A stretch of DNA of 17,056 nucleotides, taken from positions 1 through 17,056 of the forward strand of contig JAWLGN010000098.1 in NCBI GenBank assembly GCA_041685075.1. The letters run 5' to 3'. Under the pieces are notes generated by a model that saw nothing but the letters and a program-made list of their open reading frames with translations, searched no databases and was not told the origin of the DNA. Of this stretch, positions 1-7,106 are shown in pieces (the first letter of the stretch is position 1; every line of letters starts with the position of its first letter). Both the position numbers and the translations under genes were made by a program. Source of the stretch: JAMCRM01 sp041685075 (GTDB taxonomy: Bacteria > Acidobacteriota > Terriglobia > Bryobacterales > Bryobacteraceae).

Positions 1-1
1 C

Positions 2-1429
2 AGGGCTATAGTGGCCAATGGTTTCAACGTTTGGCAACCTTTTCATTTTGAGGTCACCCCGGGGCTCCCCTGCATGTTGCGGCTTATTTCCGGCGGAAAC
101 CAGTCCGGTAACCCCGGGCAGATGCTGCCCGCCGCGCTGGTAGCTCGGGTTGAGGACTGTGCCGGAAACCCGATGGCCGGGGTTCCGGTAACCTGGAGCG
201 TCAGTCCCACGGGGGCAGGCACCCTGAGTGCCGCGTCGACGACCTCCGATAGCAACGGCCGGGTGTCCGCGCGTCTGACGCTGGGACAGGGGGGCGTCCC
301 CGCGGAAGTCAAGGTGGCGGTTGCGGAAGGTACGGAGACGGCCAACGGCGCGGAGATCAGCGCAACCTTCAATGCCACCGTGAACCTCATCATCTCGGAA
401 TTGGAGATCTTCGGGGACGAACAACAGGCCCCGGTGAATACGCAGTTCGCCAACCCGCTCACGGTGCAGGTCAACAGAGAAGTCAATGGCCAGATGATAC
501 CGGTGCCGAATGTCGCGGTGAATTTCATAGTCCTGCAGGGCGGTTCCGTCGACCCGCCTTCGCCGAGTACAGACGCGCAGGGGCGGGCTTCTACTACCGT
601 GACCGCCGGCCCCGATCCGGGATCGCTGGAGATCGTTGTATCGGTCCCGGGCACGGACAAAATGGCCCGAGTCACCCTCACGGTGCTTCCGCCGGGTCCG
701 TCCAACATCACCTTCGAAAACGGCGCGGGGTTCCAGCAGAACTGGCTTTCGCCGTGCGGCGTGGCCACCATTCGCGGCACCGGCCTGGCGCCCGGGATTC
801 AGGGTGCGGTAGTGCCCGACAGGTTCGGCGTGCGGCCGTTGCCGTACCGGTTGGCCGACGTGCGCGTCCGGTTCGGCGAGACGCTCGCCCCCATTTTCAG
901 CGTGGTGAACCTGGACGGGCAGGAGTCGGTTTCGGTGCAGGTGCCTTGCGAACTCACTCCGGGGGTTGTTCCAGTGACCATCGAGGTGGGTGAGACTTCG
1001 GCGCAGGTCGAGGCCGAAATACGCAACGTGGCGCCGGGAATCTTCGAGTGGTTCGAGCCGGAAGGCGCCCTCATTGCGGTGCTGGTCAGGCCCGACGGCA
1101 GCTATGTTACCCAGGAGAACCCTGCGCGGCTGGGCGAAGTCATCCGCATGTACGTTACGGGCATCGGCCTCGCGGAGCCGGCGGTGGCTACTAACTCGCG
1201 GGGCGTTCCGGACACGGAGTCCCTGGCCGTGGAGCACGCGGTTGCCGGTGTGAACAATGCGGGTGTGGCGGTTATTTCCGCGAAGTACGTAGACATCGGC
1301 GTCTACGAAGTCGCCTTCGAAGTGCCGGCCGGGGCTCCCGCAGGTAACCTGCCGCTGCAGATTGCGGTGTACCAGGGCGAGGACAACGAGCTGGTCTTCG
1401 GCAATACCTCCGTCATCCCGGTGCAGTAA
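2..1429 (+). CDS. Ig-like/Big-domain surface protein with Solibacter-type C-terminal domain (5' partial)
   Basis: The reading frame is open to the left edge of the window. The first possible start in view is a GTG at 11, but sequence before it stays open, so the true N-terminus and any signal peptide probably lie upstream. From GTG 11 the product has 472 residues. Two bacterial Ig-like (Big-type) repeats are visible, at about residues 35-125 and 145-230, each with the typical 'D..G.a...vt.g' strand pattern (SDSNGRVSARLTLG and TDAQGRASTTVTAG). From about residue 235 to the end it matches the TIGR03437 family (NGAGFQ..., LSPCGVATIRGTGLAPG, VSVQVPCEL, APGIF), which is expanded in Solibacter and relatives. 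The family has no known biochemical role; by domain content this is a secreted or cell-surface protein. The gene ends TAA and faces the convergent Rieske gene 37 bp away. Family assignment is confident; function is unknown. Confidence 0.85.
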   Translation, partial: RAIVANGFNVWQPFHFEVTPGLPCMLRLISGGNQSGNPGQMLPAALVARVEDCAGNPMAGVPVTWSVSPTGAGTLSAASTTSDSNGRVSARLTLGQGGVPAEVKVAVAEGTETANGAEISATFNATVNLIISELEIFGDEQQAPVNTQFANPLTVQVNREVNGQMIPVPNVAVNFIVLQGGSVDPPSPSTDAQGRASTTVTAGPDPGSLEIVVSVPGTDKMARVTLTVLPPGPSNITFENGAGFQQNWLSPCGVATIRGTGLAPGIQGAVVPDRFGVRPLPYRLADVRVRFGETLAPIFSVVNLDGQESVSVQVPCELTPGVVPVTIEVGETSAQVEAEIRNVAPGIFEWFEPEGALIAVLVRPDGSYVTQENPARLGEVIRMYVTGIGLAEPAVATNSRGVPDTESLAVEHAVAGVNNAGVAVISAKYVDIGVYEVAFEVPAGAPAGNLPLQIAVYQGEDNELVFGNTSVIPVQ

Positions 1430-1437
1430 ACCTTCAG

Positions 1438-1467
1438 GGCGGGGGCCGGCCTGTGCCCGTCCCCGCC
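1438..1467. terminator. weak GC-rich stem-loop between convergent genes
   Basis: GGCGGGG at 1438-1444 pairs with CCCCGCC at 1461-1467, leaving a 16-nt loop. It sits between the converging ends of the Ig-like gene and the Rieske gene. No clear T-tract follows on either strand, so it is only a possible bidirectional terminator. Confidence 0.3.
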
Positions 1468-2348
1468 TATTCTCGCCGCAGCCGCACTTCTACCTGGCCC
1501 TCGCGCACGCGCGCTTCCAGGCAGGGCTGGTCGTGTGTGGAGGGCCCGTCGATCACCTGTCCGGTGGCCAGTGCAAAGCGGGAACCGTGCCAGGGGCAGC
1601 GCACGGTGTCGCCGATGATCTCTCCTTCGGCTAAAGGCCCGCCCATGTGCGCGCAGACTTCCCCGATGGCGAAGATCTCCTCGCCGCGGCGCAGCAGCAG
1701 CACTTTCACGCCGCCGGCATCCACGCGGCGCGGCTGGCCTTCCGGCAATTCGCTCAGCGGCATGACCGGGACGAAGTCCTCCGGGAACTGCTCGCTGGCG
1801 GTGTGGTCCACGCCGATTTGCTTCTTGTAGACCAAATTGCCGCCCAGGTACGCGCCGCCCAACAGGAAGCCGTAGCCGGCCAGGGCGTAGATACGCCCTT
1901 CGCGGCGCCGCCGGCTGCGGCGCATCAGCCAGGAGGTGGTGAAGAGCGCGGTGGCGGCGATGTTGAACAGTGCATGGCCCAAGCCGACACGGCGGGCGGC
2001 GCCGTCGGTGGCCTGCCAGTCGGTCAGGCCGCTGAGCGCGGTGGGCAGAGCGGCCAGCAGCCCCATCCCTACGGCCCCGTCGGCCGCTTTGGAAATACCC
2101 CTGCGGCGGATACTGCCGTCGTCGAAGGCGTCCAGCACCAGGGCGGCGGTCCAGGCGCCGATGGGCAAATCGGTCAGGACGGGATGGAGCGGGTGGCCCA
2201 GCCACGTCCCGTGCAGGAAATTCTTGACCGCCTGGCCCTTGCTTCCGGCGGAAGCGTAGGCCCGGGTTACCGCGCCCTGCAATTCGTCCTCGACCGGCTC
2301 CAGCCACTCCTGCCGCTCGATGGTTTCCACGCCGATTTCCGTTGGCAT
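1467..2348 (-). CDS. DUF2231 membrane domain fused to a Rieske [2Fe-2S] domain
   Basis: The 293-residue product has two parts. Residues about 45-180 form a DUF2231-type membrane region with the family signature GHPLHPVLTDLPIGAW and about four hydrophobic segments (near 56-75, 88-108, 121-142 and 152-173). Residues about 193-293 form a Rieske ferredoxin domain whose cluster ligands are visible: C232-A-H234 and C251-P-W-H254. The Rieske domain resembles the small ferredoxin subunits of nitrite-reductase/dioxygenase type proteins and probably transfers electrons at the membrane; partner and substrate cannot be read from sequence. The ATG start at 2348 is supported by a GGAGGG Shine-Dalgarno sequence 7 nt upstream. 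It lies 92 bp downstream of the UvrC-like gene on the same strand, so it may be the last gene of the thrS unit or have its own promoter. Domain calls are firm; the physiological role is unknown. Confidence 0.88.
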   Translation of the reverse strand: MPTEIGVETIERQEWLEPVEDELQGAVTRAYASAGSKGQAVKNFLHGTWLGHPLHPVLTDLPIGAWTAALVLDAFDDGSIRRRGISKAADGAVGMGLLAALPTALSGLTDWQATDGAARRVGLGHALFNIAATALFTTSWLMRRSRRRREGRIYALAGYGFLLGGAYLGGNLVYKKQIGVDHTASEQFPEDFVPVMPLSELPEGQPRRVDAGGVKVLLLRRGEEIFAIGEVCAHMGGPLAEGEIIGDTVRCPWHGSRFALATGQVIDGPSTHDQPCLEARVREGQVEVRLRRE

Positions 2349-2380
2349 CGCTGACCCTCCAAGGCAATCCTACAATGCGT

Positions 2381-2396
2381 GGCCGGGCGGGCGGCC
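2381..2396 (-). other. small GC-rich inverted repeat upstream of the Rieske gene
   Basis: GGCCG at 2381-2385 and CGGCC at 2392-2396 form a 5-bp stem with a 6-nt loop in the 92-bp gap between the UvrC-like and Rieske genes. There is no following T-run. It may be a weak transcriptional pause or simply a product of high GC. Confidence 0.2.
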
Positions 2397-2440
2397 GGGG
2401 CGGGAGCGCGCCAGTGTGACGGAACGGACCTCGGGGCGGC

Positions 2441-3547
2441 TCAGGCTGTGCCGTGCGCCACACGGGAGATGGCGTTGACGAGCTTGCGCCAGGGGATGCG
2501 TTCCCACTCGCGGATGGCGATCCATTCGCCCTGGCGCCAACTGGAGTAGAACCAGCGCGCCAGCAGCGCCAGGTACTCCTGCCGTTCCCGGAGGGAGGCG
2601 CGGGGCGGCTCGGCTTCGGCCAACAGCTCGCGCAGTCGGCGGTCGAGCGAGACCGAGCGGCCTTCTTCCATCTCGAAGCCCAGCCGGCGGCGGCCCAGCC
2701 ACCACCCGGCGCGTACAATCCATAGCTCGACGGCGGAGGGCTCGAGGGAAGGGGTCACGGCCACGCCGTGCAGTCGGTCGATATCGCACGCCAGCTCGTC
2801 GCTCCACTCGAGCACCTCCCGCACCTTCTCGTAGCGGCGGTGCTGGCGGGCGGCCTCTTCGAATTCGAGCGCTTCGCTCAGGCGGTCGCGCGAGCGGCCG
2901 ATGGCATCGAGCAGCGAACGGCCTCCGGTGGAGAGGAACTCGGCCAGGCGGGCCACCTCGCCTTGGTACTCCTCCGGCCCCACCACCTGCTGGCAGGGCC
3001 GCAGGCACATTCCCATCTCCCCGTAGATGCAGCCGGGGTGGCTGGGCGAGGGTTCCAGGTCCTCCTGGCAGCGGCGCACCTGGAACAGGTCGAGCGCCTG
3101 GGCCTGGAAGCGCTCGGCGGTGGAACGCGCGCGGAAGGGGCCGTAGAAGAGCGCCGGGGGCCGCGAGAGGTGCGTCGTGACGGTGGTGCGGGGAAAAGGG
3201 TTCTGGAGGATGATCTTGACGTACGGCGGCATGCGCAGCCGGAGGCGCTCGAGGTACCGGGAGGGGAAGTGCCGCCGTGCCAGCTCGTAGAGCAGAACGG
3301 TGGATTCGAAGGCCGAGCCGGCCGGTTCGTACTCGATGCGTTGGACCGCGTGGCGCAGGTTCAGCAGGCGCGAGGGCTGCGGGCGGGGCGCCAGCAGGCG
3401 GCGCAGGCGGCGGCGCAGCAGGGCCGTGCGCGCGAGATACGGCTCGCCCTCGCGCGGCCACAGCAGGAAGACCGCGGGGACGTTGGGGACCTGGGCGAGG
3501 GCGGCGTCGAGCGCGTCCAGGTTCCCGCCGATTTCGATCGCGATCAT
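2441..3547 (-). CDS. UvrC-like protein: degenerate GIY-YIG, [4Fe-4S]-type Cys cluster and UVR motif, no RNase H domain
   Basis: The 368-residue product aligns by eye with the N-terminal half of the nucleotide-excision-repair nuclease UvrC. Residues 24-100 correspond to the GIY-YIG domain, but the signature is eroded: the GIY position reads AVF and the YIG position reads YLA (residues 37-39), with only the basic helix RRRLRRLL kept. Residues 108-160 match the UvrC segment PY.KI...PFPR...FYGPF. C160, C173, C181 and C185 reproduce the UvrC cysteine cluster (C-x12-C-x7-C-x3-C, reported in UvrC to bind an iron-sulfur cluster). About residues 213-247 resemble the UVR motif that binds UvrB. The C-terminal RNase H-like nuclease and HhH regions are absent. 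ATG 3547 was chosen over an upstream start at 3694 because the upstream stretch lies inside thrS and has no UvrC similarity. It starts 16 nt after the thrS stop, so the two are probably cotranscribed. It could be a UvrB-binding regulator or a relic; nuclease activity looks doubtful. Confidence 0.8.
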   Translation of the reverse strand: MIAIEIGGNLDALDAALAQVPNVPAVFLLWPREGEPYLARTALLRRRLRRLLAPRPQPSRLLNLRHAVQRIEYEPAGSAFESTVLLYELARRHFPSRYLERLRLRMPPYVKIILQNPFPRTTVTTHLSRPPALFYGPFRARSTAERFQAQALDLFQVRRCQEDLEPSPSHPGCIYGEMGMCLRPCQQVVGPEEYQGEVARLAEFLSTGGRSLLDAIGRSRDRLSEALEFEEAARQHRRYEKVREVLEWSDELACDIDRLHGVAVTPSLEPSAVELWIVRAGWWLGRRRLGFEMEEGRSVSLDRRLRELLAEAEPPRASLRERQEYLALLARWFYSSWRQGEWIAIREWERIPWRKLVNAISRVAHGTA

Positions 3548-3563
3548 GCCGCCGCCCGGCGGA

Positions 3564-5498
3564 TCATTCCTCCGCCGATTTGGTTTCGATGAGCTTGCGC
3601 ACCGCGGCGACGAACTCGCCCACGGGCTGCGAACCGCGGTCTCCGTGCTTGCGATTGCGCACCGAGACCTGCCCGTTCTGCGCTTCCCGGTCACCCACGA
3701 CGAGCATGTACGGGATCTTCTGGAGCTGGGCCTCCCGGATCTTCAGGTTGACCTTTTCATTGCGGGCGTCGAGTTCGGCCCGTATGCCGGCGGCACTCAG
3801 TTCGGCGTGCACCTGGCGGGCGTACTCGACGTGGCGCTCGGAGATGGGCAGCACGATGGCCTGCACCGGCGCGAGCCATACGGGGAAGGCGCCGGCGTAG
3901 TGCTCCACCAGGATGCCGAAGAAGCGCTCCACGCTGCCGAAGAGCGCGCGGTGCACCATGAGGGGCTGGTGCGGCTTGCCGTCTTCGGCGATGTACTCGA
4001 GCTCGAAGCGGCGCGGCAGGGTGAAGTCGAACTGCACGGTGGAGAGCTGCCAGGGGCGGCCGATGGCGTCCACCAGCTTCACGTCGATCTTGGGGCCGTA
4101 GAAGGCGGCCTCGTCGCGCATCACCTTGGCTTCCATGCCGAGGCGCGCGGTGGCGTTGTGCAGCGCCTTTTCGGCCATCTCCCATTGCTCGGGAGTGCCG
4201 TCGTACTTGCCGCTCGCGCCGCCGTCCCAGGTGGAGAGTTCCGCTTCGTAGCGTTCGAAGCCGAAGGTGGTGAGGGTGTCGATGGCGAACTGCAGGCAGG
4301 CCACCACTTCGTCCTCGATCTGTTCGGGAGCGCAGAAGATGTGGGCGTCGTCCTGGGTGAAGCCGCGCACGCGCAGCAGCCCGGCCAGCACGCCGGAGCG
4401 CTCGTAGCGGTAGACGGTGCCGAGTTCGGCCAGGCGCACCGGCAGGTCGCGGTAGCTGCGCTGGCGGTCCTTGTAGATGAGGATGTGGAAGGGGCAGTTC
4501 ATGGGCTTGAGCTGGTACTCGGCGTTATCCAGCTCGATGCGCTTGAACATGTTCTGGGCGTAGAAGTTGTAGTGGCCGGAGGTCTTCCAGAGGTCGGCGT
4601 GGGCCACGTGCGGGGTGTAGACCAGGGCGTAGCCGCGCTGGAGGCACTGGTCGCGCATCCAGTCCTCGAGCTGCTTGCGGACGATGGCGCCCTTGGGGTG
4701 GAAGAAGATCAGGCCGGGGCCGGCGAGTTCCTGGACGCTGAAGAGGTCGAGTTCGCGGCCCAGCTTGCGGTGGTCGCGCTTGCGGGCCTCTTCGAGCTGC
4801 TTGAGGTACTCGTCGAGTTCCTTCCTGGTGAAGAAGGCGGTGCCGTAGATGCGCTGGAGCTGCGGGTTCTTCTCGTCGCCCTTCCAGTAGGCGCCGGCGA
4901 TGGAGAGCAGCTTGAAAGCCTTGATCTTGCCGGTGGAGGGCACGTGCGGTCCGCGGCAGAAGTCGATGAAGTGCGGCCCCAGGGTGTATTCGCTGAAGAC
5001 CTCTCCGGCGCGCTCGGAGATCAGCTCGCGTTTCATCCAGTCGCCGGCGTACTTGCGCAGGCCCTCTTCCTTGGGGGTGAGGCGGCGCTCGTAGGGGAGA
5101 TCTTTCTTCTGCAACTCCCACATCCGGGCCTCGATCTTCTCGAGATCCTCGGGGGTGAAGGGAGTGGGGCGTTCAAAATCGTAGTAGAAGCCGGAGTCGA
5201 TGGGCGGACCCATGCCGAGCTTGGTTTCGGGGAAGAGTTCGAGGACGGCGGCAGCCAGCAGGTGGGCCGTCGAATGCCGGTAGACCTCGAGGGCCTCCGG
5301 GTCGCGGGGGGTCAGAATCTGAACGGTGGCGTTCTGCTCGATGGGGCGGGTGAGGTCGTATAGCTCCCCATTTACTTTGGCGGCTACGGCGGCCTCGGCC
5401 AGCCGGGGACTGATGCGGCTGGCGACGTCGATGGGGCGAACCCCTGCTTCCACCGGCTGCCGGCTCCCGTCGGGCAGGGTGATCTCGATGGTACTCAT
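3564..5498 (-). CDS. thrS: threonine--tRNA ligase
   Basis: Class II aminoacyl-tRNA synthetase of 644 residues, close to the usual 640, charging tRNA-Thr with threonine in the cytoplasm. Domains in order: TGS (about 1-63), editing domain with the conserved HxxxH/CxxxH residues H75, H79, C181 and H185, catalytic core, and anticodon-binding domain (about 545-640). Zinc ligands that recognise threonine are present as C335 (in MNCPFH), H386 (DDAHIFC) and H516 (MVHRALFGS). Motif 2 is YRYERSGV...RVRGFTQDDAH (363-386) and motif 3 is the region near GSVERFFGILVEH. The editing site is intact, so mischarged Ser-tRNA-Thr should be hydrolysed. The ATG at 5498 has only a weak upstream purine stretch (GAAGA). 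A 44-bp tandem repeat array begins 29 bp upstream of the start and would be in the mRNA leader. The UvrC-like gene follows after 16 nt. Confidence 0.98.
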   Translation of the reverse strand: MSTIEITLPDGSRQPVEAGVRPIDVASRISPRLAEAAVAAKVNGELYDLTRPIEQNATVQILTPRDPEALEVYRHSTAHLLAAAVLELFPETKLGMGPPIDSGFYYDFERPTPFTPEDLEKIEARMWELQKKDLPYERRLTPKEEGLRKYAGDWMKRELISERAGEVFSEYTLGPHFIDFCRGPHVPSTGKIKAFKLLSIAGAYWKGDEKNPQLQRIYGTAFFTRKELDEYLKQLEEARKRDHRKLGRELDLFSVQELAGPGLIFFHPKGAIVRKQLEDWMRDQCLQRGYALVYTPHVAHADLWKTSGHYNFYAQNMFKRIELDNAEYQLKPMNCPFHILIYKDRQRSYRDLPVRLAELGTVYRYERSGVLAGLLRVRGFTQDDAHIFCAPEQIEDEVVACLQFAIDTLTTFGFERYEAELSTWDGGASGKYDGTPEQWEMAEKALHNATARLGMEAKVMRDEAAFYGPKIDVKLVDAIGRPWQLSTVQFDFTLPRRFELEYIAEDGKPHQPLMVHRALFGSVERFFGILVEHYAGAFPVWLAPVQAIVLPISERHVEYARQVHAELSAAGIRAELDARNEKVNLKIREAQLQKIPYMLVVGDREAQNGQVSVRNRKHGDRGSQPVGEFVAAVRKLIETKSAEE

Positions 5499-5526
5499 GC
5501 GGAATCTTCAGGTTAGCACGCCTGGA

Positions 5527-5747
5527 GGCGGCCGGAAACGGGGCGTCCGGGCCGCGATGGGTAAACTCCGGGCGGCTGGAAACGGGGCGTCGGGGCGGCG
5601 ATGGGGAAACCCCGGGCGGCCGAAAACGAGGCGTCAGGGCGGCGATGGGAAACCGCCATGCGGCCGGAAACGGGGCGTCCGGGCGGCGATGGGGAAACCC
5701 GGGGCGGCCGGAAACGGGGGCGTCCGGGCGGCCAACGAGGGAACTCC
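5527..5747. repeat. five tandem copies of a 44-bp GC-rich repeat
   Basis: Units start at 5527, 5571, 5615, 5659 and 5703. The first four are exactly 44 bp; the last is 45 bp (one extra G in a G-run) and diverges at its 3' end. The shared core reads GGCGGCCGGAAACGGGGCGT, then a CCGGGCGGCGATGGGG-like stretch, then AAAC plus a C-rich end. Copies 2 and 4 contain GGGGAAACCC(C), which can fold into short hairpins on either strand. Because 44 is not a multiple of 3, the repeat-encoded peptides change frame from copy to copy, arguing against coding. The array lies between thrS and the divergent aminotransferase gene and probably falls within the thrS leader RNA. Confidence 0.92.
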
Positions 5748-5750
5748 ACT

Positions 5751-5779
5751 TTGCCGAGGTGTTTATGGCAGTATAAAAT
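5751..5779 (+). promoter_or_regulatory. candidate sigma70 promoter for the aminotransferase-pckA operon
   Basis: TTGCCG at 5751-5756 and TAAAAT at 5774-5779 are separated by 17 bp. This lies in the only AT-rich stretch of the window (about 5748-5888), immediately after the GC-rich repeats. Transcription would leave a leader of roughly 100 nt before the ATG at 5889. A second possible -10, TATACT at 5817-5822, has no good -35. Assigned by consensus only. Confidence 0.45.
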
Positions 5780-5798
5780 ATTCTTTGCTGTTGTGGAA
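5770..5798 (-). promoter_or_regulatory. candidate divergent promoter for thrS
   Basis: On the minus strand TTCCAC (5798-5793) and TATACT (5775-5770) are spaced 17 bp apart. The -10 boxes of this promoter and of the plus-strand promoter overlap, so the two directions could compete. A start near 5763 would give a thrS leader of about 265 nt containing all five 44-bp repeats. The -35 match is weak. Confidence 0.35.
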
Positions 5799-5805
5799 TA
5801 CCACA
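5792..5805. promoter_or_regulatory. inverted repeat TGTGG-AATA-CCACA, possible operator
   Basis: A perfect 5-bp inverted repeat with a 4-bp centre lies between thrS and the aminotransferase gene, overlapping the proposed minus-strand -35 box and downstream of the plus-strand -10. Its position would suit a repressor or activator site. An 8-bp palindrome TTGTACAA follows at 5822-5829. No regulator family is recognised. Confidence 0.3.
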
Positions 5806-5888
5806 TGAGGATCTTTTATACTTGTACAAATCTCTACCTCCGCGTTTACACCGCGTACCAGGTAAGGAACTGAGAAAATAATAAGGCG

Positions 5889-7106
5889 ATGAGTCTAAGC
5901 CAACTGGCAAGGTCTATCTGTGAGTCGCCCACCCTGAAGCTGAACGAGACGGCAGCACTACTCAGGGAGAAGGGCGAGCCCGTAATCCATCTCGGTGGCG
6001 GCGAACCGAAAAGCAAGACGCCGATTGACGCCATTGTGAACTGCACCGCCCTGCTAAACACCGGCGATGTGAAGTACACTCCACCGGACGGTATCCCGGC
6101 GCTGAAGAAGGCGATCATTCGGTATACGGAAGAGCACTACGGACGCGTTGTCGGTCCGGAGTCGGTGATTGCCTCCAGCGGCGCCAAGCAGGCCATCATG
6201 GTGGCGCTGTACTCGATCCTGGATCCCAAGGACGAGGTGATCTTCCCGGTGCCCTACTGGGTGAGCTATCCCGAGATGGTGAAACTGGCGGGCGGCGTAC
6301 CGGTGCCGGTGCAGGCGATGGACGGCAGTTTCCAGCCCACCCTGGATGAGATGGCCGCGGCCGTGGGGTCCTACACCAAGGCCATCATGCTGAACAGCCC
6401 GAACAACCCGTCGGGCGTGGTCTACAGCGAGGAGTTCGTCGCGGGCGTGGTGGAGTTGTGCGAGAAGAAGGGCCTCTACCTGATCATGGACGATACGTAC
6501 AATCGCCTGATCTTCGATGGCCGCGCGCCGGTGAACTGCTACAACTACGCCAAGCAGTTGGATGAGAGTTCGAAGCTCATCCTGGTGAACTGCGTATCGA
6601 AGATGTACGCCATGACGGGCTTCCGGATCGGCTGGGCGGTAGCCAACAAGGCGCTCATCCGGGTGATGACCAACATCCAGTCGCAGCAGACCTCCGGGCC
6701 GGCGGCTCCGTCGCAGTGGGCGGCGGTGGGGGCGCTCAATGGCGTGCAGTCCTCCATCGAGAGCCTGCGGTTGACGCTGGAGAACAACCGCAACGTGATG
6801 ATCAACCGGCTGCGCGCGTTCAGCGGGGTGAAGGTGGTGAACCCGGGCGGCACGTTCTACTGCTTCCCGGACTTCAGCGCCTACATGAAAGACTCCCAGA
6901 AGCTGGCCAACTTCCTGCTGCAGAAAGTAAGGGTGGTGACGGTGCCGGGCAAGGAGTTCGGCATGGAAGGCCACCTGCGCCTGAGTTACTGCGGCACCGT
7001 GAGGGACGTGACCGAGGGGCTGGAGCGGATCAAGTGGGCGCTCGACCCCGAGGCTCCCAACGAACTCTATCTCGGCGACCGCAAGCTGGTGAGGGACTGG
7101 CTATGA
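5889..7106 (+). CDS. class I/II PLP aminotransferase, aspartate aminotransferase-like
   Basis: A fold-type I aminotransferase of 405 residues. Visible active-site features: substrate-loop glycines GGGEP (36-40), YTPPDGIPALKKAI (63-76), NSPNNPSG (169-176) with the PLP-contacting Asn, DDTY (201-204) with the pyridine-N Asp and Tyr, and the Schiff-base lysine K238 in SKMYAMTGFRIGW, followed by the phosphate-contacting Arg. The substrate-carboxylate Arg lies in the C-terminal LRLSYCG. The pattern matches the bacterial aspartate/prephenate aminotransferase subgroup, so aspartate + 2-oxoglutarate to oxaloacetate + glutamate is the likeliest reaction, but aromatic or other amino acids cannot be excluded. 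ATG 5889 follows a short AAGG. Its stop codon overlaps the pckA start (ATGA, 7103-7106), so the two are probably translationally coupled. The PckA substrate is oxaloacetate, which supports the aspartate assignment. Confidence 0.92.
   Translation: MSLSQLARSICESPTLKLNETAALLREKGEPVIHLGGGEPKSKTPIDAIVNCTALLNTGDVKYTPPDGIPALKKAIIRYTEEHYGRVVGPESVIASSGAKQAIMVALYSILDPKDEVIFPVPYWVSYPEMVKLAGGVPVPVQAMDGSFQPTLDEMAAAVGSYTKAIMLNSPNNPSGVVYSEEFVAGVVELCEKKGLYLIMDDTYNRLIFDGRAPVNCYNYAKQLDESSKLILVNCVSKMYAMTGFRIGWAVANKALIRVMTNIQSQQTSGPAAPSQWAAVGALNGVQSSIESLRLTLENNRNVMINRLRAFSGVKVVNPGGTFYCFPDFSAYMKDSQKLANFLLQKVRVVTVPGKEFGMEGHLRLSYCGTVRDVTEGLERIKWALDPEAPNELYLGDRKLVRDWL

Noticed and set aside
1303..2718. 471-codon - strand frame spanning the Rieske gene and the end of the Ig-like gene
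   Set aside because: It overlaps several real genes out of frame, and its Arg/Pro-rich translation matches no family.
3300..5363. Long + strand open frame (687 codons) antisense to thrS and the UvrC-like gene
   Set aside because: It lies opposite clear coding sequence and shows the skewed composition typical of antisense frames in GC-rich genomes.
5527..5747. Possible CRISPR array
   Set aside because: The whole 44-bp unit is conserved with no unique spacers between copies, and no cas genes are present.
5499..5770. T-box riboswitch upstream of thrS
   Set aside because: No T-box motif or following terminator was seen on the minus strand, and T-boxes are mainly a Firmicutes feature.
5513..5873. 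Overlapping open frames with repeated Pro/Arg or Gly/Arg peptides over the repeat array
   Set aside because: The frames arise from the 44-bp repeat, whose period shifts frame each copy; no ribosome-binding sites or family similarity were seen.
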